Shown: piece after piece, positions 25,472-34,728 of the stretch
Numbering within the stretch: the first letter of the stretch is position 1
Layout: the number at the start of each line of letters is the position of its first letter
Notes under the pieces: generated by a model
Database searches by the model: none
The model's input: the letters and a program-made list of their open reading frames with translations, nothing else
What the model was told of the DNA's origin: nothing
Source: Acidimicrobiaceae bacterium
Lineage (GTDB): Bacteria > Actinomycetota > Acidimicrobiia > Acidimicrobiales > Aldehydirespiratoraceae
NCBI GenBank assembly: GCA_009842325.1
Contig: VYFQ01000013.1
Coordinates: 46,297-110,296 of the forward strand
Length of the DNA stretch: 64,000 nucleotides
Direction: 5' to 3'
Program-made: the position numbers and the translations under genes

Positions 25472-26637
25472 GCGGAACTTGGGCTCTCATTGCCGGCGGC
25501 GGGACGGCGGGTCACGTGCTGCCGGGCATCAGCATCGCCCGCGAGATCACCGGCCGGGGCGCCCCGCAGCACGTCGTGCACTTCGTCGGCAGCGCCCGCG
25601 GCGTCGAGACGCGGCTGGTCGCCCAGGCTGGGTTCGCTCTCACTGCGCTGCCCGGACGGGGGCTGCAGCGCGGGTTCTCCCTCTCGAATCTGGTTGCCAA
25701 CGCGACCGCGGCCGCCGAACTCGCCCGGGCCTTCGTCCAGGCGCTGCTCGTGCTGAGGCGCCGCAAGCCTGCCGTTGTGGTGGGGCTGGGCGGCTACGCC
25801 TCGGTCGCGGTCGGCGTGGCCGCCGCCCTGATGCGTGTACCTCTGGTGATCACGGAGCAGAACGCGGTACCCGGCCTGGCCAACCGGCTTTTAAGCCGGC
25901 TGGCGGCCGGTGCGGCCACGGCCTTCGAGGACACCGACCTGCCCCGAGCGGCCTGGACTGGCAATCCGGTGCGGACCGAGGTGCTGGAAGCGGACCGTTC
26001 GACGGGACGGCCCGCGGCCCGGGCCGCCTTGGGTGTCGACGATGAGTGCCGGCTGGTCGCCGTTCTTGGCGGATCGCTCGGCGCCCGCACGATCAACGAG
26101 GCGGTCGCCGGGGCGCTGGACCTCTGGCGGGACAGACGTGACCTCCATATACGCCACATCGCGGGGCACCGCGACTACGAGGACATGTCGGGCCGCATGT
26201 CGGCAGAGCCGGCGCGAGCCCTCCACTACGACCTGGTCGCCTACGAGGACGACATGGCAACGGTGTATGCCGCCGCCGACCTGGTCGTGAGCCGGGCCGG
26301 AGCCACCACCGTCGCCGAACTGGCCGCGGTGGGAATGCCGGCCGTGCTGGTGCCGCTGCCGGGCGCGCCCGGCGACCATCAGACCGCCAATGCACGGAGG
26401 CTCGAGGCCGCAGGCGGTGCTGTGCTGGTCAGAGACGGCGAGCTCGACGCAACCCGGCTGGTGGCCGAAGTCGACGCCTTGCTCGAGGATCCGGACCGCC
26501 TCGGCTCGATGGCCGGCGCAGCCCGATCGCTGGCCAGGCCCGACGCGGCAGGCGCCGTGGTGGACCTGATGGAGGGTTGTGCGCGGCATCCGTCCCCCTG
26601 CCATCCATCCCCCGCCCGATCGGAGGCCGCAGGATGA
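25468..26637 (+). CDS. murG: UDP-GlcNAc transferase MurG (lipid II synthesis)
   Basis: MurG converts lipid I to lipid II at the inner membrane face. The 389-residue GT-B protein has the N-terminal loop IAGGGTAGHVLPGISIAREI, VVGLGGYASVAVGVAAALMRVPLVITEQNAVPGLANR, GGSLGARTINEAV, AADLVVSRAGATTVAELAAVGMPAVLVPLPGAPGDHQTANA. The C-terminus ends in CARHPSPCHPSPARSEAAG, a small unconserved proline-rich tail that overlaps murC by 4 nt. Confidence 0.96.
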   Translation: MSGTWALIAGGGTAGHVLPGISIAREITGRGAPQHVVHFVGSARGVETRLVAQAGFALTALPGRGLQRGFSLSNLVANATAAAELARAFVQALLVLRRRKPAVVVGLGGYASVAVGVAAALMRVPLVITEQNAVPGLANRLLSRLAAGAATAFEDTDLPRAAWTGNPVRTEVLEADRSTGRPAARAALGVDDECRLVAVLGGSLGARTINEAVAGALDLWRDRRDLHIRHIAGHRDYEDMSGRMSAEPARALHYDLVAYEDDMATVYAAADLVVSRAGATTVAELAAVGMPAVLVPLPGAPGDHQTANARRLEAAGGAVLVRDGELDATRLVAEVDALLEDPDRLGSMAGAARSLARPDAAGAVVDLMEGCARHPSPCHPSPARSEAAG

Positions 26638-28034
26638 GTGCCGTGGACCTCTCCGCGCCCACCTCCATCCATGTGATCGGCGCTGGTGGTGCCGGGATGG
26701 GCGCCATCGCGTCGGTGCTGCGGTCCATGGGCCACCAAGTGACGGGATCGGACCTGCGCGACGGTCCGGTCGTGTCCAGGCTCCGCGCCGAGGGTGTGCC
26801 CGTCGCCATCGGCCACGATCCGGCCAACATCGGCGACGCGGCGGTGGTAGCCATCTCGTCGGCCATCCGCGACAGCAATCCGGAGGTCCGCGCCGCGCTG
26901 GAGCGCGGCGTGCCGGTGGTGAGGCGCGGCGAGATCCTGCCCGCCATCGCCTCCAGCCGTCGGACCATCGCGGTGGCGGGCACGCACGGCAAGACCACGA
27001 CCAGCTCAATGCTTGCCCTGGCGCTGGTGGAGGCCGGTCTCAGCCCGTCGTTCATCATCGGCGGCGATGTCAACGAGATCGGCACCGGTGCGATGTGGGA
27101 CTCCGGCGAGTGGTTCGTGGTCGAGGCCGACGAGAGCGACAACACCTTCCTCTCCCTCGACCCCGAAGTGGCCGTGGTGACCAGCGTCGAGTCCGACCAC
27201 CTCGAGACCTACCAGAACTCGCCGGCTGCGCTGGCCGAGGCCTTCGAGCGGTTCCTGTCCTCATCCGGCCACCGGATCGTGTGCGCCGACGACGAGGGCG
27301 CGGCCCGGCTGGGCGCCGCCGTCGGCGCGACGACGTACGGCACGGACCCCGGCGCCGACTTCCGCATGGTGGACGTCTCGCTGAAGATGCCCTCGTGTGA
27401 ATTCGAACTGTGGTCCGAAGAGACGAGACTGGGACTCGTAACGCTTCCGACCCCGGGCCTGCACAACGCCCTCAATGCCACCGCGGCGATCGTGGCCGCC
27501 CTGACGGCCGGTTCATCCTTCGCCGACGCGGCCCGAGCGCTGGCCCGTTTCGGCGGAGTGGCTCGGCGCTTCGAGTTTCGCGGCGACGCCGCCGGCGTCA
27601 CCTTCGTGGACGACTACGCCCACCTTCCCAGCGAGGTCGCGGCCGCGCTCGCGGCGGCCCGGACCGGCGACTGGCGCAGGGTGGTGTGCGTGTTCCAGCC
27701 CCACCGGTACAGCCGCGTCGCCTCCATCGGCTCGGACTTCGCCCATTCCTTCGTCGGGGCCGACCATCTCGTGCTCACCGGGATCTACCCGTCGGGCGAG
27801 GCGCCCCGGCCCGGCGTGACCTCGAAGATCGTCCTGGACGCAGTGCTCGACGCACATCCGTGGTCGTCGGTGACCTGGCTTCCAAGGCTCGACGAGGTCG
27901 CCGACTGGCTGGAGGCCCGGCTGCGCCCCGGCGATCTTTGCCTGACGCTCGGAGCCGGCGACCTGACCTCGACACCCGATGTGGTGATCGAGCGCCTAGA
28001 GGCGGCCGGCGCTCTTGAGGGAGTCGGGGGATGA
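26634..28034 (+). CDS. murC: UDP-MurNAc:L-alanine ligase
   Basis: MurC adds the first stem-peptide residue. The 466-residue protein shows IHVIGAGGAGMGAIASVL, P-loop VAGTHGKTTTSSM, VVEADESDNTFLSLDPEVAVVTSVESDHLETY, RFEFRGDAAGVTFVDDYAHLPSEV, and VFQPHRYSRVA. The ATG (26634) overlaps the murG stop. The order murG-murC-murB is the usual one for the cluster. Confidence 0.95.
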   Translation: MSAVDLSAPTSIHVIGAGGAGMGAIASVLRSMGHQVTGSDLRDGPVVSRLRAEGVPVAIGHDPANIGDAAVVAISSAIRDSNPEVRAALERGVPVVRRGEILPAIASSRRTIAVAGTHGKTTTSSMLALALVEAGLSPSFIIGGDVNEIGTGAMWDSGEWFVVEADESDNTFLSLDPEVAVVTSVESDHLETYQNSPAALAEAFERFLSSSGHRIVCADDEGAARLGAAVGATTYGTDPGADFRMVDVSLKMPSCEFELWSEETRLGLVTLPTPGLHNALNATAAIVAALTAGSSFADAARALARFGGVARRFEFRGDAAGVTFVDDYAHLPSEVAAALAAARTGDWRRVVCVFQPHRYSRVASIGSDFAHSFVGADHLVLTGIYPSGEAPRPGVTSKIVLDAVLDAHPWSSVTWLPRLDEVADWLEARLRPGDLCLTLGAGDLTSTPDVVIERLEAAGALEGVGG

Positions 28035-28990
28035 CTGCGGCCGTGCGACACGCGCTCGCCGACCTCGAGCGGCGGCTGGCCTCCTCGGGCTTGGGGCCGT
28101 CGCTGCAGAAGGACTACGGCCTGGCCTCCCATACCACCTACCGGGTCGGCGGACCGGCCCGCCTCTTCGTCACGGTGAACGACCTCGCCGAACTGGAGGC
28201 ACTGGCCGCCATCGTCTCCGACCTCGCTACAAGCGCCCCACCCGTCCCGGTGCTGGTAGTGGGGCGCGGGTCCAACCTGCTGGTGTCCGACCGCGGCTTC
28301 GACGGTCTGGCCATCGCCCTCGGCTCCCGGCTGACACGGTTCGAGATCGACGGCCCAGTGGTCAGCGCCTCCGGTGGCGCTCTGCTCCCGGTCGTAGCCC
28401 GCGCCTCGGTCGAGGCCGGGCTGACCGGCTTCGAGTGGGCGGTGGGGGTGCCCGGCACGGTCGGCGGAGCGGTGAGGATGAACGCGGGCGGGCACGGCGC
28501 GGACATGTCCGAGTCGCTCGTTGACGCGGTCGTCGTCGATCTTCACCGCGGCGACACGACCGTTCGCACCGACGCTGATCTGCGTCTCGGATACCGCACC
28601 AGCATCATCGCCGCTCACCAGGTCGTCGCTTCAGTAAGGCTGAAGTTGAGGTTCGGAGATCAGGAGGACTCCAGAGCCGAACTGACCGAGATCGTGCACT
28701 GGCGCCGGACCAACCAGCCGGGAGGGCGCAACGCCGGGTCGGTCTTCACCAATCCCGAGCACGCGGCCGCCGGTGAGCTCATCGAGTCCGCCGGCGCGAA
28801 GGGCCTGCGAATCGGCACGGCCGAGGTATCGGCGAAGCACGCCAACTTCATCCAGTCCGACGAGGGAGGGCACGCCTCCGACATTGTCGAGCTAATGCGC
28901 GAGGTGCGCCGCCGCGTCAGGGACGCTCACGGCATCGATCTGTCGGCGGAGACCCACCTCGTGGGCTTCGAACCAGGGGAGATGCCGTGA
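28031..28990 (+). CDS. murB: UDP-N-acetylenolpyruvoylglucosamine reductase
   Basis: MurB is the FAD-dependent enzyme that reduces enolpyruvyl-UDP-GlcNAc to UDP-MurNAc. The 319-residue protein shows LASHTTYRVGGPARLF, VVGRGSNLLVSDRGFDGL, FEWAVGVPGTVGGAVRMNAGGHG, GYRTS, and NAGSVFTNPEH (with the catalytic serine of the GSxFxNP motif) near the end. It has the compact type II-like arrangement, without the insertion seen in E. coli. It overlaps murC (ATGA) and ftsQ (GTGA). Confidence 0.95.
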   Translation: MTAAVRHALADLERRLASSGLGPSLQKDYGLASHTTYRVGGPARLFVTVNDLAELEALAAIVSDLATSAPPVPVLVVGRGSNLLVSDRGFDGLAIALGSRLTRFEIDGPVVSASGGALLPVVARASVEAGLTGFEWAVGVPGTVGGAVRMNAGGHGADMSESLVDAVVVDLHRGDTTVRTDADLRLGYRTSIIAAHQVVASVRLKLRFGDQEDSRAELTEIVHWRRTNQPGGRNAGSVFTNPEHAAAGELIESAGAKGLRIGTAEVSAKHANFIQSDEGGHASDIVELMREVRRRVRDAHGIDLSAETHLVGFEPGEMP

Positions 28991-29814
28991 GCGCAGTGAC
29001 CGTCGATCCCCGCATGCGGGCCCGCCGCGTTGCCGTCCTGCGCGCCGAGGGACGCCGCCGCCTGCGGATCCTCCTGGTGGCGCTGGGCGTCGTTCTGGCC
29101 GCCGCGGCCGCCTGGGGCGTCAGCCTCACGCCGCTGCTGGATGTGGACAGGATGGCGGTCTCCGGCATCGATCCGGCCAACCGGGCCGAGATCCTCGAGA
29201 GTTCGCAGCTGTCGGTCGGGCTGCCCATGGTGTTCCTCGACGTCGACGACGCGCAGAGATCCATCGCCGCGTTGCCCTGGGTCAGATCAGCCCGGGTGTG
29301 GAGGGACTGGCCGGCCACGGTGCGCATCGCGGTGGATCCCCGCGTCCCGGCCGCAGTGGTCCCTGCCAGCGGAGGCCGCACGGCCCTGATCGACGCCTAC
29401 GGGTACGCGATCGGCTGGGGGCCAAGGCCGGCCGGGCTGGATGCCCAGGCCGACGGGTCCGATCCGACCGCCGGCTCCCTGGTGGCCGCGCTGCCCCACG
29501 TCTCGGTGCCGTTCTCCGGGCAACTCGGTGACATCCACACGGCCGCCGACGGGCCGCTCGCCGTCGTCGCCGCCATGCCTGACGATCTACGCGCCTGGGT
29601 GCGGGCCGTCACTCTCGAAGAGGGCCAGAACCGGATAGGCCTGGAGCTGATCGGCGGCGCCACCGCGTTGCTGGGCGATCCCATCCTGATCGACGACAAG
29701 ATCAGTGCGCTGCGAGCTGTGCTCGCGACCGCTGATCTGGAGTGCATCACCACGATCGACGTGACCATGCCCGACCTCGCCACCGTGACCCGCCATCATC
29801 CCTGCCTGCCCTGA
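28987..29814 (+). CDS. ftsQ: Cell division protein FtsQ
   Basis: This 275-residue bitopic protein starts at GTG overlapping the murB stop. It has a short basic cytoplasmic tail, one membrane span (LRILLVALGVVLAAAAAWGVSL, about 24-45), and a POTRA domain (LLDVDRMAVSGIDPANRAEIL ... GLPMVFLDVDDAQRSIAALPWVRSARVWRDWPATVRIAVDPRVPAAVV). FtsQ scaffolds FtsL/FtsB and recruits FtsI/FtsW. An 84-bp gap follows before ftsZ; no ftsA intervenes, as usual in Actinobacteria. Confidence 0.92.
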   Translation: MSAVTVDPRMRARRVAVLRAEGRRRLRILLVALGVVLAAAAAWGVSLTPLLDVDRMAVSGIDPANRAEILESSQLSVGLPMVFLDVDDAQRSIAALPWVRSARVWRDWPATVRIAVDPRVPAAVVPASGGRTALIDAYGYAIGWGPRPAGLDAQADGSDPTAGSLVAALPHVSVPFSGQLGDIHTAADGPLAVVAAMPDDLRAWVRAVTLEEGQNRIGLELIGGATALLGDPILIDDKISALRAVLATADLECITTIDVTMPDLATVTRHHPCLP

Positions 29815-29898
29815 CCCGACAAAGCCCCGGTGGGCCGTCTCCACGGTTCTCTCCCCTAAGATGCAGTAAAGGTTCAATACAGGGAGGTTGACGCAGCG

Positions 29899-31023
29899 AT
29901 GGCCGATCCTCACAACTACCTCGCCGTCATCAGGGTGATAGGAGTCGGCGGCGGCGGAGTCAATGCCGTCAACCGCATGATCGACGCCGGCCTCCGGGGC
30001 GTCGAGTTCATCGCGGCCAACACCGACGCGCAGGCCCTTGCCATGAGCGACGCCGATGTCAGGATCGACCTCGGCAAGAACCTGACGAGAGGTCTGGGTG
30101 CGGGCAGCAATCCCGAAGTCGGCAAGCAGGCAGCCGAAGAGCACATCGACGAGATCCGCGAGTCCCTCAACGGATCGGACATGGTGTTCATCACCGTGGG
30201 CAAGGGCGGCGGAACCGGCACCGGCGCAGCGCCCGTGGTGGCCGAGGTAGCCAAGAGCTCCGGCGCGCTCACCATCGGAGTGGTGACGCGACCGTTCAGC
30301 TTCGAGGGAGCCCGGCGATCGGTGCAGGCCGACGAAGGCATCCAGCGTCTCAAGGAGAAGGTCGACACGCTGATCGTCATCCCCAACGATCGGTTGATCG
30401 CGATCGCCGACGAGAAGACCTCAATGCTCAACGCCTTCCGTATGGCCGACGAGGTCCTGATGCAGGGTGTGGGAGGGATCACCAACCTCATCACCACCCC
30501 CGGGCTCATCAACACGGACTTCGCCGACGTCCGGACCGTGCTGACCGAGGCCGGCAGCGCGCTGATGGGCATGGGAGCCGCGAGCGGCGAGGGACGGGCC
30601 GTTGCCGCGGCACGCGCCGCCATCTCCAGCCCGCTGCTCGAATCCTCGATCGACCGGTCGCAGGGAGTGCTGCTCAATATCTCGGGCGCGTCGAGCCTCG
30701 GCCTGATGGAAGTGAACGAAGCGGCCGAGGTAGTGCAATCGGTGGCGCACCAGGACGCCAACATCATCTTCGGAACGGTGATCGACGACGCTCTAGGGGA
30801 CGAGGTCAGGGTCACCGTGATAGCCGCGGGTTTCGAGAGCGACCGGCAGGGCTACGGGGGCAGCGCCGCCCAGCGCCGCTCCCGGCGGGAGGACCGTCCG
30901 GGAACGCGAGCCGGCTCGGGGGAGGGGATGCAGATCGCCGATGTCTTCGCGACCAGCGACTCGCACACCCCGGTCGGCGTCGACCTCAACGACGAGTTCG
31001 ATGTTCCCGACTTCCTGAGATGA
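29899..31023 (+). CDS. ftsZ: Cell division GTPase FtsZ
   Basis: FtsZ is the tubulin homologue that forms the Z-ring. The 374-residue protein has [14 protein letters not shown] (14-27), the GGGTGTG tubulin signature (103-109), the T7 synergy-loop region [20 protein letters not shown], and the conserved C-terminal peptide [13 protein letters not shown]. That tail is the docking site for SepF, encoded 1.5 kb downstream. AGGGAGG lies about 13 nt before the ATG, and the 84-bp gap from ftsQ may hold an extra ftsZ promoter. Confidence 0.98.
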   Translation: MADPHNYLAVIRVIGVGGGGVNAVNRMIDAGLRGVEFIAANTDAQALAMSDADVRIDLGKNLTRGLGAGSNPEVGKQAAEEHIDEIRESLNGSDMVFITVGKGGGTGTGAAPVVAEVAKSSGALTIGVVTRPFSFEGARRSVQADEGIQRLKEKVDTLIVIPNDRLIAIADEKTSMLNAFRMADEVLMQGVGGITNLITTPGLINTDFADVRTVLTEAGSALMGMGAASGEGRAVAAARAAISSPLLESSIDRSQGVLLNISGASSLGLMEVNEAAEVVQSVAHQDANIIFGTVIDDALGDEVRVTVIAAGFESDRQGYGGSAAQRRSRREDRPGTRAGSGEGMQIADVFATSDSHTPVGVDLNDEFDVPDFLR

Positions 31024-31073
31024 GCTCAACCCCGGAGCCAACCATCAACCGATAGCCGCACCGCGAGCGTGAA

Positions 31074-31784
31074 GTGATCGAGCGGCTGGTCCCGGCGGGT
31101 GAGGGTCTGGTCGCCAGGATCCGCTGCTCCGAGAGATCGGACGGCGACTTTCGCTGTGACCTCAACGGAGACCTGAGCCCGGACCATCGCAGCCGCCTCG
31201 AACGCAGGCGCCAAGGGTTGATGGGCGGGCAGTGGACATGGCTCAAGCAGGTCCACGGTGCCGGGGTCGTGGCCGTGACCGAGCCGGGCGGCGGGGCGGG
31301 ATCCGTGGCCGACGGGGCGGTGACCGAGGTGCCGGCGGCGGTCCTCGCCCTGCACACGGCCGATTGCGCGCCCGTCGTGGTGGTGGGCGACGGCGCGGTG
31401 GGGGTAGCCCACGCGGGCTGGCGGGGCATCGTGGCCGGTGTCCTCACCGAAGTGGTCCGGGTCATGCGCAACCTGCCGGCCTGTTCGGGCGGAACCGGTC
31501 TCCGAGCGGTGGTGGGCCCGTTGATCAGACCCTCCGCGTATGAGTTCGGTCCGGCGGAACTGGCCGCGGTGACCGGCGCAGCCCGCCGAGACGTCGGCAG
31601 CGTCACGTCCTGGGGCACACCCGCCCTCGATCTCGCTGCGGCGGTGCGGGGCGCGCTGAGCACGGCCGGGGTGAGCGACGTGGAGGACCTCGGATTCGAC
31701 ACGGCCCACGAGTCCTTTTTCTCCCACCGAATCCGCGGCGAGCTCGCCCGCCAAGCGACCACCGTGCGGCTGGAGCACGCATGA
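31074..31784 (+). CDS. pgeF: Purine nucleoside phosphorylase / peptidoglycan editing factor family (PgeF, YfiH)
   Basis: The 236-residue protein has the three motifs of the YfiH/PgeF (multicopper-oxidase-like) family that hold the metal site: WLKQVHGAGVV, LALHTADCAPVVV and VGVAHAGWRG, and a late FDTAHESFFSHR. E. coli PgeF removes misincorporated residues from muropeptide precursors, and family members also act on purine nucleosides. Its place after ftsZ fits the first role. The start is GTG at 31074. It overlaps the YggS gene as ATGA. Confidence 0.9.
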   Translation: MIERLVPAGEGLVARIRCSERSDGDFRCDLNGDLSPDHRSRLERRRQGLMGGQWTWLKQVHGAGVVAVTEPGGGAGSVADGAVTEVPAAVLALHTADCAPVVVVGDGAVGVAHAGWRGIVAGVLTEVVRVMRNLPACSGGTGLRAVVGPLIRPSAYEFGPAELAAVTGAARRDVGSVTSWGTPALDLAAAVRGALSTAGVSDVEDLGFDTAHESFFSHRIRGELARQATTVRLEHA

Positions 31785-32464
31785 GCGCCCCGCCACCCAT
31801 CGCGGCCGTAATCGGGGAGCGCTACGAAGCTCTCAGAGCGCGCATCGCCAGCGCCGGTGCCCAAGATGTCACTGTGATCGCGGTAACGAAGGCGCTCGGC
31901 TCATGGGCGATCGACGCCGCCGCCGCATGCGGGATCGGCGACATCGGCGAGAATTACGCCCAGGAGTGCGTGGCCAAGCTGGCTGAGGTGACCGCGGCGC
32001 CCAAGCCCCGCGTCCACTTCGTCGGACGGGTCCAACGCAACAAGGTCAAGAAGCTGGCCGGCTGCGTCGACGTGTGGCAGACGCTTGACCGGCCCGAGCT
32101 GGCGCACGAGATCGGCCGTCGCGCCCCGGGCGCGGATGTCATGATCCAGGTGAACATCTCCGGCGAGGAGACCAAGGGGGGCTGCCCGCTCGCCGGAACC
32201 GAGCAGCTGGCCTCGATAGTCGCCGAGGCCGGGCTGAACTTGGTGGGCTTGATGGGCATCGGCCCACTCGGGCCGCCCGAAGAGACTCGGAGCAACTTCA
32301 GGGCGCTGCGAAGGATGGTCGATTCCCTGGGCCTCGCGCACTGCTCGATGGGCATGACCGACGATCTTGAGGTTGCCGTGGCCGAGGGCGCGACCATGGT
32401 GCGAATCGGGAGGCGCCTCTTCGGCGAACGTCCCCGCCGCGGCATTCGAGGCGTGCCACAATGA
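31781..32464 (+). CDS. PLP homeostasis protein YggS
   Basis: This YggS/PROSC-family protein binds pyridoxal phosphate on a TIM-barrel lysine and buffers PLP levels. The 227-residue protein has VIAVTKALGSWAIDAA with PLP lysine K37, IGENYAQECVAKLAEV, VHFVGRVQRNKVKKL (family signature HFIGxxQxNK), VNISGEETKGGC, LMGIGPLG, SMGMTDDLEVAVAEGATMVRIGRRLFG. It commonly sits between pgeF and sepF in Gram-positive division clusters, as here. Confidence 0.94.
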   Translation: MSAPPPIAAVIGERYEALRARIASAGAQDVTVIAVTKALGSWAIDAAAACGIGDIGENYAQECVAKLAEVTAAPKPRVHFVGRVQRNKVKKLAGCVDVWQTLDRPELAHEIGRRAPGADVMIQVNISGEETKGGCPLAGTEQLASIVAEAGLNLVGLMGIGPLGPPEETRSNFRALRRMVDSLGLAHCSMGMTDDLEVAVAEGATMVRIGRRLFGERPRRGIRGVPQ

Positions 32465-32524
32465 CACGTACGACGAGGAATCGATGACGGGCGCGACGCG
32501 CTACAGTCTGCTCAAGGAGCGACG

Positions 32525-33082
32525 ATGTCGATGCTAAAGAAGGCGATGATCTACCTCGGGCTCGGGCCCGACGAGCACTACGAGAGCTACGAAGACCCGA
32601 TCCGCTCGTCCCAGCCCTCGGTTGCGGTACCGGGCCGCTATCCGGCCGGAGCCGAGGCAGTCCCGGGGCCGGGAGTATCAGTGGCGTCGGGGCCGGCCCC
32701 GGACGGTGCCGTGATGGGCCGGACCGTGCGACCCATCAACCTGGCATCGGCCGAGGATGGTGGGCAGAGGGACGATCCTGACGCCGACAGTTCGGTTCGA
32801 GTCGTGCACTCGATGCCCTCCAAAGCGATGAAGCCCCACGCCGTCTCTCCCGACGCGTTCAACGACGCTCAGGAGATCGGGGACCGGTTCAAGTCGGGCC
32901 AGCCCGTGATCGTGAACCTTCAAGCGGTCGACCGGGACCTGCGGCGGCGCCTGGTCGACTTCTCCAGCGGCCTCTGTTACGCCATGGGCGGCAAGATGGA
33001 CCGTGTCGCCGACCAGGTGTACCTGCTGACCCCTGCCGATGTGGAGGTGTCACGGGGTAACGCTCGTCGCAAGCGCAGCTAA
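32525..33082 (+). CDS. sepF: Cell division protein SepF
   Basis: SepF anchors FtsZ to the membrane in bacteria without FtsA. The 185-residue protein has an amphipathic N-terminal helix (MSMLKKAMIYLGLGPDEHYE), a variable Pro/Ala linker (30-100), and the C-terminal SepF fold (HAVSPDAFNDAQEIGDRFKSGQPVIVNLQAVDRDLRRRLVDFSSGLCYAMGGKMDRVADQVYLLTPADVEV). An AAGGAG Shine-Dalgarno sequence precedes the ATG. This and the FtsZ tail support the SepF-based anchoring route. Confidence 0.96.
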   Translation: MSMLKKAMIYLGLGPDEHYESYEDPIRSSQPSVAVPGRYPAGAEAVPGPGVSVASGPAPDGAVMGRTVRPINLASAEDGGQRDDPDADSSVRVVHSMPSKAMKPHAVSPDAFNDAQEIGDRFKSGQPVIVNLQAVDRDLRRRLVDFSSGLCYAMGGKMDRVADQVYLLTPADVEVSRGNARRKRS

Positions 33083-33092
33083 TAGCTCTCAA

Positions 33093-33362
33093 GTGCTCTG
33101 GATTCTCTGCCTGCTTCTGCAGCTCTATGCGCTCGCGATCTTCGGTCGCGTCCTGCTGAGCTGGTTCCCGCTCAACCCTCATGGCGCGATGGCCACCATG
33201 GCCGGCTTCCTCTACACGGTGACCGACCCGGTCATGAAGCCGGTGCGCCGCATGCTGCCCGCGGCGCGGTTCGGGGGCCTGGCGCTCGACTTCTCACCGG
33301 TGATCGTGATCTTCGGGATCTTCTTTCTCCAGAGGATGCTCAGGGCGTTCGGAATCTGCTAG
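33093..33362 (+). CDS. YggT family membrane protein
   Basis: The 89-residue protein VLWILCLLLQLYALAIFGRVLLSWFPLNPHG... has two hydrophobic segments and the YggT signature LLSWFP ... YTVTDPVMKPVRRMLP ... LDFSPVIVIFGIFFLQRML. YggT proteins follow sepF in most Actinobacteria and Firmicutes; their function is unclear. I chose GTG at 33093 because family members begin at this hydrophobic segment. The longer frame from 33039 would overlap sepF by 44 nt. Confidence 0.85.
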   Translation: MLWILCLLLQLYALAIFGRVLLSWFPLNPHGAMATMAGFLYTVTDPVMKPVRRMLPAARFGGLALDFSPVIVIFGIFFLQRMLRAFGIC

Positions 33363-33386
33363 TAGCCGGCCAGAATCGACCGGGAT

Positions 33387-33454
33387 TCCCGCTCCTGCTC
33401 GCTGCGACCTGAGGGCCGCTCGGCCCTGGGCATCCACCAACCGAGAGGGTGCCC
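33387..33454 (+). repeat. Degenerate dispersed repeat, copy E, with a hairpin
   Basis: The sequence from 33387 to 33430 is a diverged copy of the CGCTC-rich repeat (TTCCCGCTCCTGCTCGCTGC, then GGGCCGCTCGG). It runs into a hairpin, GGGCATCC (33428-33435) and GGGTGCCC (33447-33454), with an 11-nt loop and one G-U pair. It sits between yggT and divIVA and may end the yggT transcript. Confidence 0.5.
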
Positions 33455-33471
33455 GTGGCATCATCGCCCGC

Positions 33472-34710
33472 ATGAACGCACTCAGCGACCTCGCCGCCGA
33501 GGTCAAGTTTCGCGAGCGGATGCGCGGCTACGACTACGAAGAAGTGGACAACTACGTCAAGACAGTCAGCCGCGTGGCAGCTCAGGCCAGAGATCGGATC
33601 GCAGAACTCGAGCATCGCTTGGACCAGTTCGAATCCCAGGACGGTAACGATGAGGGAGTCACGGAGATCCGCGAGACGCTGCTGCGTACGCTCGTCCTGG
33701 CGCAACGCACCGCTGACTCGGCCGTATCGGAAGCGCGATCCGAAGCGCAATCGATAACCGATTCCGCCAAGGAGCGCGCCGCCAAGACCGTCTCCGAAGC
33801 CGAGACCGCGGCCAACGAGCGCCTGCGCTCCGCGGAGGAGCGCGCCGCCCGGATGCTGTCGGAGTCCGAGGAGAACGGCCAGATCATCATCGCCGAGGCG
33901 AAGCGGACGGCGGCGAGCGAACTGGCCTCCGAACGGGAGCACGCCCAGGAGGAACTACGGGATCTCGAGACGACGAGGGGCGACCTTGAGTCGATCGTGG
34001 CCGAGATCCAGGCCAGGCTCGACAACGAGCGGGACATGCTCCGAAGCCTCGCTGTCTCGTTCCAGTCCTTCGTTGAGAAATTCGAGCCAGTTGACGGTGC
34101 CGACGGTGACGCAGCCGAGAGCCTCGAAGCTGCCGAGGATCGGGCCGACCGGCCGGAGGCTGCCGACGACGATCAAGCCGTTGAGGCCGGCACAGAACCT
34201 GGTGACGCGGCCGATCCCGAACCGCCGGGAGGACCCGCCCTCGAGTTCCTGCCGGCCGAGGAGGAGAATGCCCAGGAGCCCGGAGATGCCCTAGAGGACG
34301 TCCCGGCCTCGGACGCAGTAGACACCGACAGCGTGCCCGAGGTGCCGGTGGTCGAGTGGGACGAAGCGGACGAGGACGAAGAGGTCGGGCACGACCTACC
34401 GGACGACCTCGAGGCATCGGAGAGGGACCACACCCAACCGGATGTAGTCCGCTTGCAGTCCTCGTCCGGCGGCAACGGAGCCTCCCACACCGAACGGGAC
34501 GATGCCCACAACGGCGACGAGGCCGCTGCGGCCGGACCGGCGACCATGCCCTTCGGAGTTGACAGCCCGGAACTCTTCGACATGGATGCTGAGGAGGACG
34601 ACGAGTTCATCGAGCAACTGCGGCAGGTCGTCAGCAGCGACGCGACGTTGCCCGACAAGGACGCCGCCATGGCTGCCTTCTTCGATCACGACGAGGGCGC
34701 CGGGGCCTAG
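33472..34710 (+). CDS. divIVA: DivIVA-like polar growth/septum protein with long acidic tail
   Basis: DivIVA marks curved membrane at poles and septa, and organises polar growth in Actinobacteria. The 412-residue protein starts with a degenerate but clear DivIVA lipid-binding motif (LAAEVKFRERMRGYDYEEVDNYVKTV). A long Ala/Glu/Arg coiled coil follows (about 35-205), then a roughly 200-residue acidic, Pro/Asp/Glu-rich tail. That tail is longer and more acidic than I expect for DivIVA homologues, so its role is unclear. It follows sepF and yggT, the usual place. Confidence 0.9.
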   Translation: MNALSDLAAEVKFRERMRGYDYEEVDNYVKTVSRVAAQARDRIAELEHRLDQFESQDGNDEGVTEIRETLLRTLVLAQRTADSAVSEARSEAQSITDSAKERAAKTVSEAETAANERLRSAEERAARMLSESEENGQIIIAEAKRTAASELASEREHAQEELRDLETTRGDLESIVAEIQARLDNERDMLRSLAVSFQSFVEKFEPVDGADGDAAESLEAAEDRADRPEAADDDQAVEAGTEPGDAADPEPPGGPALEFLPAEEENAQEPGDALEDVPASDAVDTDSVPEVPVVEWDEADEDEEVGHDLPDDLEASERDHTQPDVVRLQSSSGGNGASHTERDDAHNGDEAAAAGPATMPFGVDSPELFDMDAEEDDEFIEQLRQVVSSDATLPDKDAAMAAFFDHDEGAGA

Positions 34711-34728
34711 CGGCCCGGCCCCAGCGAC

